Assembly (NCBI RefSeq): GCF_014773395.1
Contig: NZ_JACXAF010000017.1
Location: 55,956 to 119,955 of the forward strand
Direction of reading: 5' to 3'
DNA length: 64,000 nucleotides
Source of the DNA: Neiella litorisoli
Lineage (GTDB): Bacteria > Pseudomonadota > Gammaproteobacteria > Enterobacterales > Neiellaceae
Each line of letters begins with the position of its first letter. Within the stretch, counting starts at the first letter, position 1. This document shows positions 35,349 through 44,317 of this stretch, one piece after another. A program made the translations under genes and the position numbers. A model generated the notes under the pieces. The model ran no database searches. It worked only from the letters and a program-made list of their open reading frames with translations, and was not told the origin of the DNA.

Positions 35349-35377
35349 TGCCCGGCCCCAAACCGGGCATTTTTTTT
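35349..35377 (+). terminator. Rho-independent terminator without an upstream gene
   Basis: Stem TGCCCGG / CCGGGCA with a 7-nt loop, followed by eight T residues. The orientation serves a plus-strand transcript. Confidence 0.88.
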
Positions 35378-35545
35378 CGCCAACAACAATGCACCGCCCT
35401 CCTTTGCAACTCCAGCGAGTCAATAAAATTTCTACTTTTAGCTCTTCAGGTTGCTTATTTTTTGATTCAAAAGCCCATTAATCAGCCAAAAAACGGTAAA
35501 AACGGGCAAACTTTGAGCCTTTAAAAAAAACTGTAAAAAAAGCTG

Positions 35546-35574
35546 TTGACTTAGTCCGGCAAAATCAGTTTAAT
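35546..35574 (+). promoter_or_regulatory. Promoter of the tRNA pair
   Basis: TTGACT (35546-35551), 17-bp spacer, TTTAAT (35569-35574), followed by a GC-rich GCGCCCCG discriminator region as in stringently controlled stable-RNA promoters. It lies about 94 bp before the first tRNA. Confidence 0.7.
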
Positions 35575-35667
35575 AGCGCCCCGTTGCAGCGGAACAGCAT
35601 TTCAGATGAAACGCGCTTCCGTGAAGACAAGCGAATAAAGCTTGCTAAAGCAAACCAGTTTTAGTGT

Positions 35668-35743
<76 letters not shown>

Positions 35744-35750
35744 TTTATTC

Positions 35751-35826
35751 GCCCAGATAGCTCAGTCGGTAGAGCAGGGGATTGAAAATCCCCGTGTCGG
35801 TGGTTCGATTCCGCCTCTGGGCACCA
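35751..35826 (+). tRNA. tRNA-Phe (GAA)
   Basis: A 76-nt cloverleaf with encoded CCA. The acceptor GCCCAGA pairs with TCTGGGC; the anticodon stem GGGGA / TCCCC encloses TTGAAAA, anticodon GAA (Phe). The T loop is TTCGATT. Confidence 0.97.
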
Positions 35827-35834
35827 TTACAAAC

Positions 35835-35864
35835 AAGCCCTGACCATTTGGTCGGGGCTTTTTT
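35835..35864 (+). terminator. Rho-independent terminator of the tRNA operon
   Basis: AAGCCCTGACC pairs with GGTCGGGGCTT around a short loop, followed by a run of T residues, nine bases after tRNA-Phe. Confidence 0.92.
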
Positions 35865-36090
35865 GTATGTGTGGTTTGTAGCTGGATGAGAAGCACCGCG
35901 CGTGGTTCGACAAAAGCGCCTAGGGCACGATTCGCTCCCAAGCGGACTTGGAGTGACTAGGTTTATCCGAGCGTTCTTAGATGGATTCTGGGCCTCATAT
36001 GAGCACCATATTGCTTACTGACAAAATTGAATCAGTTTAGGCAGTTCGAATGGGCAGAAATGACGTCGTTGTGGTGGCTCCATTGAGGCA
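35865..36090. other. Intergenic region without recognised features
   Basis: No gene, RNA or repeat could be recognised between the tRNA terminator and the stem-loop behind the sulfatase gene. Confidence 0.4.
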
Positions 36091-36148
36091 AAGACGGGCT
36101 CGTTGGCAGCGCATCCTAGTTTGACTTGTCAAGCCAACGGCCCGTCTT
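36091..36148 (-). terminator. Long stem-loop behind the sulfatase gene
   Basis: AAGACGGGCTCGTTGGC (36091-36107) pairs with GCCAACGGCCCGTCTT (36133-36148) with one bulged base, about 16 bp of stem. The loop contains a second small palindrome, TTGAC / GTCAA. It lies 20 bp after the sulfatase stop on the minus strand and probably ends or protects the transcript. The T-run is short. Confidence 0.55.
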
Positions 36149-36167
36149 GAGGAAAAAGCAGCAGCTC

Positions 36168-37787
36168 TTACCCTTCGCTACCCCACCATTGATTGTCTGG
36201 GCTGTACGCTTTTTCCAGATAGCCATCGTGACGTTTTTCTAATCTCGGTATGCTGTCTTTGACACGATCGAGTCTCGCTTTGCGTTTAGCCGGATCATAA
36301 TCTGGATTTGCAGTTGGGTATTTGGCATTCGTTGCTAACAACCACTCTTCGAGCTTAATTTTCAGTTGTTCAGTAATCTCTTTTTGCTGTTTGGCAAGGT
36401 TTGTTGTCTCGCCAATATCTTGAACGACATTATAGAGTTCAACACGATGATCCTCATGGTAGTAGATAAGCTTCCAATCACCGAACCGAATCATTGAGGA
36501 AGGTTCGCCGCCATGATTCGCATAGTGTGGAAAGTGCCAGAACAAGGGGCGCTCAGCAGTCTGCCCTCCGACTAACAGTGGCTTCAAGCTAATGCCATCT
36601 AGCTTATGCTCAGCGCTCGGAGCGATCCCGGCTAAATCGATAAGAGTTGGGTAGAGATCGACACCAGAAACGGGAGTTGCAACATCAGAGCCATTGGCAC
36701 TCATGCCTGGCGCATAGATGTAATAAGGCACTCGAATGCCACCTTCAAACTGTGTCCCTTTACCACCTCGGTAAGGCAGGCTGCTGGTGCCATAGCCATC
36801 TCCAGATGATAGGCCCCCATTGTCGGAGGTGAAAACAACGATGGTATTTTTATCTAAGCCGGTCTCTTTGAGTTTATCGAGTACCACTCCAACAGCGTTA
36901 TCCATCGATTCAACTAAGCCACCAAAAATAGGATTATCTTGGATTTGCCGAGTGACGCCACGACGGTCAAATTTGAAGCGCGGTATTGAGCTTGCAAGTT
37001 GTTGTGCCTCAGCTTTGTCACGGTATTTTTGCCATAGCGGCTTTGAAGACTGAATCGGCGCATGCACTGCGTGAAAGGACAACAAGGCAAAGAAAGGTTT
37101 ACCGCCTTTCTGTTTGTCAATATACGCAGCAGTTTCGTTCGCAAGGCGCAAGGTTAAAGACTCGCCTTTGGGCCCATCTTTGAGCTTGGGGTTCTGGTAA
37201 GGCGAAAAGTATCCTCCTACTGGCGTTCCTGTATCCCAGCCGCCGATATTGGTATTAAAGCCATGGTCTTCTGGGCTAGAGCCCTTGCCACCAAGATGCC
37301 ACTTGCCGGCAAAAAAGGTATCGTAACCGTTGGCTTTAAACTGCTCAGCAATAGTGACTTCATCCTGATCGATAATGTGCTTATAGGGCGCAGGATCGTG
37401 ACTATCAAAGCGTTTTCGACTCCTCCAGTCTGGGCCAAACTTGTCGCCTACCCACGTCGTCATGCCGTGGTTCGTTACATATTTACCCGTCAGAATCGAG
37501 GCGCGAGACGGACTACAAACCTGGGAGGCAGCATAACCTTGTGTAAATCGCACTCCCCTATTGGCTAAAGCGTCGATATTAGGCGTTTCATAAAAGTCGG
37601 AGCCTTCAACCGATAAGTCTTTTACACCTAAATCATCGACTAGGACAAACAGGACGTTTTTATGTTTCGATGGTTCAGTCGCAGCAGTTTTTTCTAACAC
37701 CTGAGAATTACTGCAACCAGCGAGTGTGCTAACCGTCACTAGACAGAGGCACAGTTTTTTAAATTTTATTGCGACAACGTTTGGCAT
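36168..37787 (-). CDS. Lipoprotein sulfatase (arylsulfatase family S1)
   Basis: A 539-residue sulfatase anchored as a lipoprotein (lipobox STLAGC, Cys25). It hydrolyses sulfate esters. The formylglycine motif is C91-S-P-S-R, the cysteine type that needs a maturase encoded elsewhere. Metal ligands appear in LVDDLG near residue 51 and in FTSDNGG; the HAVHAP segment carries another active-site His. ATG 37787 follows GGAAAGG. The neighbours (GH2, DUF5107-TPR, sugar porter) point to a sulfated glycan as substrate. It is the last gene of the cluster, 57 bp after the GH2 gene. Confidence 0.92.
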   Translation of the reverse strand: MPNVVAIKFKKLCLCLVTVSTLAGCSNSQVLEKTAATEPSKHKNVLFVLVDDLGVKDLSVEGSDFYETPNIDALANRGVRFTQGYAASQVCSPSRASILTGKYVTNHGMTTWVGDKFGPDWRSRKRFDSHDPAPYKHIIDQDEVTIAEQFKANGYDTFFAGKWHLGGKGSSPEDHGFNTNIGGWDTGTPVGGYFSPYQNPKLKDGPKGESLTLRLANETAAYIDKQKGGKPFFALLSFHAVHAPIQSSKPLWQKYRDKAEAQQLASSIPRFKFDRRGVTRQIQDNPIFGGLVESMDNAVGVVLDKLKETGLDKNTIVVFTSDNGGLSSGDGYGTSSLPYRGGKGTQFEGGIRVPYYIYAPGMSANGSDVATPVSGVDLYPTLIDLAGIAPSAEHKLDGISLKPLLVGGQTAERPLFWHFPHYANHGGEPSSMIRFGDWKLIYYHEDHRVELYNVVQDIGETTNLAKQQKEITEQLKIKLEEWLLATNAKYPTANPDYDPAKRKARLDRVKDSIPRLEKRHDGYLEKAYSPDNQWWGSEG

Positions 37788-37844
37788 GGATGACCTTTCC
37801 AATGATTTCTATTTGTAAGCTCGATGAACCCAACAAGGTTGACT

Positions 37845-40817
37845 TTAGTTATCGATCGGCAGTGCATTGGCGCTAAAGTCGATGTTGTTCTCTGGTCCAG
37901 TCTCTTTCTCGAATACTTCTTTAATGACCTCCGGATTAATCTGCCACTCAGGGTTGAAATCATCAGAACTCAAATAAGCGATCAAGCTATTACGAAGTTG
38001 TCGTGTTGCTGGCCGGTTGGCCAAGTCGCTCTCCAAATCGATACTGCTAATCAACAACTTACCCTTGCCGACTTTTGCTTCTGCGATAAGGGCCAATTTG
38101 CGATTAATCTTCCAAGAGTCGATAGGCTGGAGCAGCGCGCGGTAGGCTTTAGGCCAAGCATGAACCGAGTCGTATGAATCTAAGATCATTGGTTGCGCGT
38201 TGTTTAAAATATCCCACCAATTCCAATTCACGTGGGCATCAGTGGGGAATTTTGCAAATAGCGGATGCTTGGGATCGAGCAGCATCCCCGATGCAGATGA
38301 TTGACCGCCTTTCTCCCCAAGCGCGGTCCAGAAGTGGTTTGTAAACAGTGTCGGTAAGTTGCCTTTCATATCACCAATTCTAGGCAACAAGAGTACGGTC
38401 TCTCCCGCTTCGAGGCGTTGTTGCGTGTCGCTATTCCAATCCTTAGCCACATGGATATGGCTTGGGAAGCTCAACGCTTGAGCATCCGGGTAGACCCAAA
38501 TATTCCAATCGTTGCTCAGTTCATTGGCTGCTGACACAACCTGCAAATTCAGCTTGGCCGGAGCAGCAATGGTGCTCAGCGGTAAATCGATCGATGCAAT
38601 GGCTTGCGCACTATCCTGCTCAAAGCTCTTTTGAGGCAAAGTCCATGTTTTAAGCACTTCCCCACTTTCGGTGCGGAGTGTGGCAACCAGATCATTCAGT
38701 TGCAGTTTGTTCTTGCCAAAGTGAGTGATCTCAAGACCGGCCTTAAAGGTTTCACTTTGAGTGAGTACGCGCTTTGGCATACGGGCCAGCAGCACGGTGG
38801 GCGCATTCCAACGTCGCACATATTCCGTATCAACGTAACTATGTCGATCGTAGAAAGGATCCACTAGCCCAACTGGCGCGCTACTTTGGCCAGTAAAATC
38901 AGCCAATGACAACCAGGAAAATCCCGCCATATCCGGCGTACGGTAGTTGGCTTCAAAGGTTTCTCGAATAAGCTCTATCTGCCACTTGCCCGATGACTCA
39001 ACGATTTCAGGCAGCAGCTCATACATGCCTCGTTCTTTGAGCTGATCACGAGCGATCTCAAGGTAGTTGGGCTTCAGGTAGCCTGTGTACTTGTCGATCT
39101 CAGCATCAATATTTGGATAGGTACAAATTTGGCCAATTTCATGGGAAATCAACGGGACCTTAAAAGTAGAGCTCGCCTCACGCCAGTCGATTGCAGTATT
39201 TGGCGGGCTTAAGTTGAACTCGGTGCGATTAGGCTTTGGCGGCCACCCGAATTGGTGACGAAGTTTCACTGAACGTTCAGGCCAGATCCCTCGCTGCACC
39301 TGAAAGTCAGCATTGTCTGGGCTCCATGAGTTGGCCTTCACCGTATAAAGTTTAGAGTCATCGTACGCTTTCCACTCTTCGATGATCTCGGTGAAAAACT
39401 CATGATCGCCATCGTACTCATTGCCGAGGCCCATTTGTACAAAGCTCGGATGGTGGCCAAAGGTATCTAAAATTCTCTTCGCTTCGGCGCGCATAAAATC
39501 GAACTGATCTTGTGTTTTGACAGGCCCCCATTCACCCACTTCTGGTTTCAGATAGATTCCCACTTCGTTTGCAGCAACGAAGGCCGCTTCAGGTGGCGCC
39601 CATGAGTGGAAACGAGCAAGGTTCAGACCAAATTCTTTGTAGGTTTTCCAAACCTTACGCCAGGACTCAACATCCATCGGGGCGTAGCCTGTGGCAGGCA
39701 TCACGGCACAATCATCGACGCTGCGGATGTAAGTTTTAAAGCCATTAACACGAAAATGCCTGCCATCAACGGTCATGTCGCGCAAACCAAAGGTTAACTG
39801 ACGAACGTCAGTGACCGTGGTCGTTGCTAGCTTCGCATCCATTTTGTAAAGGTTCTGCTCATACTCATCCCACAACAGGGCTTTTTCCGACATGGGGTAA
39901 TCGATACGCAAGAACTCGCCGTCAATCTCTGCGACCATACCGTCCAGGGTCACTGGTTCCGGATCATGATTATTGCCGTCGCTAGAGCCTATCGCATCCA
40001 AAGTCAGTGTGTAGCGACCTTTTGCCGCTTCGGTTTTGCCAAGCTTTACACTTACTTTGACCATGCCATTAACGGGCTTGGGGGAAACCGTGAATCGCTC
40101 AATCCAAACCTCGGGGCGGGCCTGCAGCTTGATGTCACCAACAATGCCATTCCATGTACCTGCAGTCTGTTCAGATACGGAATGCGCGTTGTAACCCATA
40201 TGAACATACTCATCATTGTCGACACGCAGTGTGATTCGATGCTTCCCCGGAGTCAGCACACCAAGTTCGTATCGGTGAGGCGCGGCTAGGCTGGTCTGCT
40301 GGCCGATCTCTTTACCGTCCAGCCAAAGCTGAGAAACCCAATGAACGCGTTCAAATGAAGCAGAAACCGGCTTTCCTTGCCAAGTATCAGGCACCTCAAA
40401 GGTACGGCTGTACCAAGCGGGCCCAATATAGTGGCGATCCGGCTGTAAAAAATGGTGCATTTTAAACACACCTTGGTCTTTATACTTCTTAAGCCATTCA
40501 GGCCCCCAGCCATTCAAACCACCTTTACCTGCCCACTCAGCGTTACCGTACCATTTGGTATTCGGGCCAGGGATATTGCCATAGCCATGCTCTTGCAAAG
40601 CTCCTGGTAGTTGCAGCTCGTCCTGAAACTCTTGATTTTGCCAATTTTGCTCAATACCAACATTTTCTGGATCTAATCGTATCTGCCAAGTTCCGGCTAG
40701 ATTGACGCTGTCGACGCGATCTAGGCGCTGCGCCTCTTCCACACAACCAGCTAGTTGCATCATAAAAGGTATCACCAGCAAGGCAGAAACCTTCAACATT
40801 CTGATTTTGTTAATCAT
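37845..40817 (-). CDS. GH2-family glycoside hydrolase lipoprotein
   Basis: A 990-residue lipoprotein (lipobox QLAGC, Cys25) of the beta-galactosidase/glucuronidase family. In order: a sugar-binding jelly-roll with WYSRTFEVPDTW (about 135-255), an Ig-like domain, a TIM barrel with acid/base Glu in GLGNEYDGD (about 462) and the likely nucleophile in SHEIGQ (about 557), then an additional C-terminal region with a glutamine-amidotransferase-like fold (LLLPRIGDMKGN onwards). It should release a terminal sugar from an oligosaccharide outside the cytoplasm. The exact specificity (galactoside, glucuronide, mannoside) is not readable. Start 40817 has GGAG upstream. Confidence 0.88.
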   Translation of the reverse strand: MINKIRMLKVSALLVIPFMMQLAGCVEEAQRLDRVDSVNLAGTWQIRLDPENVGIEQNWQNQEFQDELQLPGALQEHGYGNIPGPNTKWYGNAEWAGKGGLNGWGPEWLKKYKDQGVFKMHHFLQPDRHYIGPAWYSRTFEVPDTWQGKPVSASFERVHWVSQLWLDGKEIGQQTSLAAPHRYELGVLTPGKHRITLRVDNDEYVHMGYNAHSVSEQTAGTWNGIVGDIKLQARPEVWIERFTVSPKPVNGMVKVSVKLGKTEAAKGRYTLTLDAIGSSDGNNHDPEPVTLDGMVAEIDGEFLRIDYPMSEKALLWDEYEQNLYKMDAKLATTTVTDVRQLTFGLRDMTVDGRHFRVNGFKTYIRSVDDCAVMPATGYAPMDVESWRKVWKTYKEFGLNLARFHSWAPPEAAFVAANEVGIYLKPEVGEWGPVKTQDQFDFMRAEAKRILDTFGHHPSFVQMGLGNEYDGDHEFFTEIIEEWKAYDDSKLYTVKANSWSPDNADFQVQRGIWPERSVKLRHQFGWPPKPNRTEFNLSPPNTAIDWREASSTFKVPLISHEIGQICTYPNIDAEIDKYTGYLKPNYLEIARDQLKERGMYELLPEIVESSGKWQIELIRETFEANYRTPDMAGFSWLSLADFTGQSSAPVGLVDPFYDRHSYVDTEYVRRWNAPTVLLARMPKRVLTQSETFKAGLEITHFGKNKLQLNDLVATLRTESGEVLKTWTLPQKSFEQDSAQAIASIDLPLSTIAAPAKLNLQVVSAANELSNDWNIWVYPDAQALSFPSHIHVAKDWNSDTQQRLEAGETVLLLPRIGDMKGNLPTLFTNHFWTALGEKGGQSSASGMLLDPKHPLFAKFPTDAHVNWNWWDILNNAQPMILDSYDSVHAWPKAYRALLQPIDSWKINRKLALIAEAKVGKGKLLISSIDLESDLANRPATRQLRNSLIAYLSSDDFNPEWQINPEVIKEVFEKETGPENNIDFSANALPIDN

Positions 40818-40943
40818 TTCAGTATCTCCACGAAGCCAAAGTTAACAATCGCCCCAGCTTTCGTCATTTTCAGCTCTTTTAGTGCCCCCTGTTTGCATAG
40901 GTGGGCTGCCCCCAAAATTTATCTTTCAGCAAAGCCGGCGGTT

Positions 40944-43900
40944 TTACTCCGACAACACTTTCTGCGCATTACTTAACTCATTAATATTTTGATAATTAGT
41001 CAGTGAGTTAACATGACTTAAGCCTTGCTCTGCCAGAGCAATGAGAACTTCCATTTGCTGCTGTTTGGTTTTATCCAGATCATCTTCAAATACCAACAAT
41101 AACGGTAACGAAGTGGCGAAATAATCAATTTTTGCAGGCTCTTTTAGTTGTTCCTCGGCGTAGCTTTTAAGCTCATTGAAGAGTTGAGTTGCGGCTTCTA
41201 CTTCACCCAATTCTAGTAGGGATAAGCCACGAAAATAAGACAATTCCGAGTGCTCCGAAACCGCCATGGCCAAGAAATCCCCGGCTTCATTAGCGCTCTC
41301 AGTGAAGCTCGCTACAGCTTTATTTTCCTCACCCAATGCACGCAGCGCTTTACCTTTCCAGTAATTCACATCCGCTTTGGCTTGCAGCAGGTGGTACGCT
41401 TCGCCTAAATTTTCTTGAGTCGTCATGGCTGAGGTGAAGTGCGCTAAAGCCTTAGCGGCATCGCCCTCTTTCAACGCAGCTTGTCCTAGCAGCAGGTGAG
41501 CCCTCGTATACTGTTTTAAGACCTTACCTTCGCCGCCTTCCCACGGGTGGAAGCGCCGCCCCAACAACCAATCCAACGCCTTTTGCGGCTGCTCTGTTTC
41601 GTTATATAGCGTCGCCAGCGCCACAGAGCAGTCATCACGAGCTGAAACCAGTTCAATATGCTCCAATAGTGTTGCCAACCTCGCACTAGGGGCATCACCT
41701 AATTTTTCTCGCAACTGATCATATTCAGAAAAAATTCGGGCATTGGTTGGCTCAAGGGCCAGTGCTTTTTCATATGCCTGACGGGCAGCGGCTGCATCGT
41801 TGTTTACGTTCCAATAGGCAATCCCAAGATTGCGCCAAACGGTTGCTGTATTGGGGCATTTCTGCCAAACGGCAATAGCTTCCTGATGACGCTTCTTGTC
41901 GTAGTAATAGTTGCCTAAGCCATAGGCGGCATTAGGATCGTCGCCCTCTTGCGCCAGAGCCCACTCCAGCATGATTTGGTCATACAGGCGTGACGGGAAT
42001 AGATAATCAGGACTTAAGCCCCGAGCTACTTCCAAGTAAGCTAAATCATTGGTCAGCCATGCGTAGGCATAGTGGGTGAGCTGAGATTTTTGCAACGGGT
42101 TCGGTACTGCAATATCAGCAACTTCATGTTGATGATGAAGCTCTAGCAGCGCGATAGCCTTGCTCACAAAACCTGCATCGACAAAGTCATACACCAAATC
42201 GAGAATAGTTTGCGCATCATTGCGGGACTTCTCTAACAACCCCACAACGTCACCCGCAACGTAACGAGCCCAGTGATCCAGAGGGTCCGTTGCCAGCAAC
42301 TCCGTCAGTAGCGGACTACTATCCTGGCCAAGCTCCCCAAGCACTAATGCTTTTAATACCAGAGCTTTATTATTCTGACGATTGGTATCCAGTGATGCTT
42401 CAAGGTGTTCCAGAGCCTGCTGATAGTCGCCTTTTCGACAATCGAGCATGGCGAGCTCATGATACGCTGCAGCGCGCCACTCATAGTTCCAGGTTACTTT
42501 ATAAAATGCTTGGTACGCGCATGCCAGTCTGCCTTGGAAGCGACGCACCAACCCCAAATAATAGTGAGCTTCTCCAGTGCATGGGTTGGGATGACGAAGT
42601 GTCAAACGCTCAATAGCCTTAGTAAAATGCTCTGATGCCTGAGCTAACAAGCCTCGATTCAACTGTTTACGGCCGTAAGCAATATTGGCACGCGAATCCA
42701 ATGGATCACGCCTGAGCATTTCATCCCAATACAATTCTGGATAACGGGTTGGGTGGCGATACTGCTCCAAATGCTCAGCCGTTAAGAACAACTCATCCAA
42801 TGTTTCAATGTCCTTCGGCAACGGAGGCTCGGTGGCCGCATCGCGGTTGCGTTCTAACTCATCAACATTAACTGGACGATATGAAATCAAGCCTTGCACC
42901 GCTAACTCTAGAGCGTAAAAGTCATCGTAAACAACCAATGTCGCGGGTTTGTGCCAAGGCTTTTCAGGGGTTAGCTCGACCGTTTCATCAATGATGATTT
43001 TTCCTGCCTCGGTTAACACAATGCGCGCTTCGGCAAAATCACGTGAAACCACAGCTCCTAAATCAATACTGCCATCATCATTTTTAACCAGACGAACGGC
43101 GGCATCCTTATTCGCGTTTTGTACTGGACCAATCTTTTTATAGGGCCACCAATATTGAGAAAATGTTTTGGTTTCATAGGGCTGCAGATAGCTAAAGTCG
43201 GGTTGGTTGTCGGTATAAACCCCAGCCATTAACTCGACATAAGGGGCTGGACGGCCAGTGGGCCCGACACGGTCCGTTAGCTCACGATCCCAAGCCCAGC
43301 CGAATTCTCCATTGCCCCAAGTCCACTGCTTTTTGCCCGGAGCAACATGCTTGTTAGCGACATGAATAAAGCCTCCCTCGGCATCAAAGTCATAGCCACC
43401 AAAGAAATCAAACTGGGTATCACACACCATATAACTGGTTGGCACAGGGATGTTTCGATAGAGGCTCAGATCATTGGCCGCGCCGCGATTAGCATAATCA
43501 ACACCGTAGTAGTCATTATTGGCAATGGGAAAACTACTTAGGGCTCGAACGGCATGATCGGCAACATAGTGAACATCGACAGGAAAAAAGCTCTGATAGT
43601 TATCATGGACTTCAGCGGCAACATTGGCCCACCACAAGAACGTTTGAGTATATGGAGTTCGGTTATACAGGCGCCCTTTCAGTTCAACTAATGCGCTGCC
43701 AGGTTGCATACGAATACCATGCATTCCTTTTAAACGATTGAGTGGATCGTGCTCGGACAGCCAGACAGTTTGAGCGCCACCTTGCTCTTGCTCCACATGC
43801 ACATCAGTCGGCATGTAAGTTCCGGGCCGGTGGTGCTGCGGCCAGTTGAACTCCACGCCTCCTGAGATCCAAGGACCAGCTAGCCCTACTAGCGCTGGTT

Positions 43901-44201
43901 TAATTTCATCTTGTCGATAGAAAAAGTCGTAGTCGTTATTCGACTTATCCTGGCCAAGTAAGATTCGGCCGCCAATTTCAGGAAGCAAAACCAAACGGAC
44001 ATAGTCGTTTTCGAGTGTTACTGAGTCGTAATTTTGGGGCTCAGGCTGATCAAACACCTTGTCAATAAAAGGAACGGGGTAAACCTTGCCACTTGAGCCT
44101 TGATAGACACGTTTTTCAAAAAACAGTGGGTTCTTTTCTGGCTCACCTAGCTGGTAAGTTGGCAATGTAAGTGCCTGCCTAATGGCTTTAACTAAATTCA
44201 T
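40944..44201 (-). CDS. DUF5107 and TPR-repeat protein
   Basis: A 1085-residue protein without signal peptide. Residues about 30-340 form a DUF5107 domain, a beta-rich region with a galactose-mutarotase-like look: NDYVRLVLLPEIGGRI, GLAGPWISGGVEFNWPQHHRP and MHGIRMQPGS. From about residue 480 to the end it consists of tetratricopeptide repeats (for example AYGLGNYYYDKKRHQEAI and NAYEKALALEPTNARIF-type units). Conserved His/Glu/Asp in the first domain suggest it acts on carbohydrate, but no reaction is established that I can cite. It lies between the GH2 gene and an MFS sugar porter, all in one direction. GGCGAG precedes ATG 44201. Confidence 0.85.
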   Translation of the reverse strand: MNLVKAIRQALTLPTYQLGEPEKNPLFFEKRVYQGSSGKVYPVPFIDKVFDQPEPQNYDSVTLENDYVRLVLLPEIGGRILLGQDKSNNDYDFFYRQDEIKPALVGLAGPWISGGVEFNWPQHHRPGTYMPTDVHVEQEQGGAQTVWLSEHDPLNRLKGMHGIRMQPGSALVELKGRLYNRTPYTQTFLWWANVAAEVHDNYQSFFPVDVHYVADHAVRALSSFPIANNDYYGVDYANRGAANDLSLYRNIPVPTSYMVCDTQFDFFGGYDFDAEGGFIHVANKHVAPGKKQWTWGNGEFGWAWDRELTDRVGPTGRPAPYVELMAGVYTDNQPDFSYLQPYETKTFSQYWWPYKKIGPVQNANKDAAVRLVKNDDGSIDLGAVVSRDFAEARIVLTEAGKIIIDETVELTPEKPWHKPATLVVYDDFYALELAVQGLISYRPVNVDELERNRDAATEPPLPKDIETLDELFLTAEHLEQYRHPTRYPELYWDEMLRRDPLDSRANIAYGRKQLNRGLLAQASEHFTKAIERLTLRHPNPCTGEAHYYLGLVRRFQGRLACAYQAFYKVTWNYEWRAAAYHELAMLDCRKGDYQQALEHLEASLDTNRQNNKALVLKALVLGELGQDSSPLLTELLATDPLDHWARYVAGDVVGLLEKSRNDAQTILDLVYDFVDAGFVSKAIALLELHHQHEVADIAVPNPLQKSQLTHYAYAWLTNDLAYLEVARGLSPDYLFPSRLYDQIMLEWALAQEGDDPNAAYGLGNYYYDKKRHQEAIAVWQKCPNTATVWRNLGIAYWNVNNDAAAARQAYEKALALEPTNARIFSEYDQLREKLGDAPSARLATLLEHIELVSARDDCSVALATLYNETEQPQKALDWLLGRRFHPWEGGEGKVLKQYTRAHLLLGQAALKEGDAAKALAHFTSAMTTQENLGEAYHLLQAKADVNYWKGKALRALGEENKAVASFTESANEAGDFLAMAVSEHSELSYFRGLSLLELGEVEAATQLFNELKSYAEEQLKEPAKIDYFATSLPLLLVFEDDLDKTKQQQMEVLIALAEQGLSHVNSLTNYQNINELSNAQKVLSE

Positions 44202-44317
44202 AACTCGCCTTCCAATATCGGTGCTAAGCCGTCCCGCTGAGCGAGGGCCTCTAAAGCACGCGCAATAAATAGTTTTTCGTTTGAAATGCCTCAGCGCAGC
44301 AAAGGATTTAAGGCTGG

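Larger units (their letters stand above)
35168..35377 (+). ncRNA. Candidate LacI-regulated small transcript
   Basis: Plus-strand sequence of about 210 nt lying between operator-flanked promoter sequences and a strong rho-independent terminator, with no open reading frame of convincing quality and no plus-strand gene anywhere in the preceding 5.8 kb. A perfect operator lies inside it (35228-35241). The most economical reading is a small regulatory RNA, or a very short mRNA, controlled by the cellobiose regulator. It could also be the remains of a lost gene. Expression is unproven. Confidence 0.4.

Noticed and set aside
35139..35524. Open frames of 94 codons (minus) and 62 codons (plus) next to the orphan terminator
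   Set aside because: The minus frame covers operators and the plus frame starts just before and reads through the strong terminator. Neither has a convincing ribosome site.
40818..40943. GC-rich stretch between the GH2 and DUF5107 genes as terminator
   Set aside because: Runs of C and G are present, but no stable stem with a following T-run could be drawn; the genes may still be one operon.
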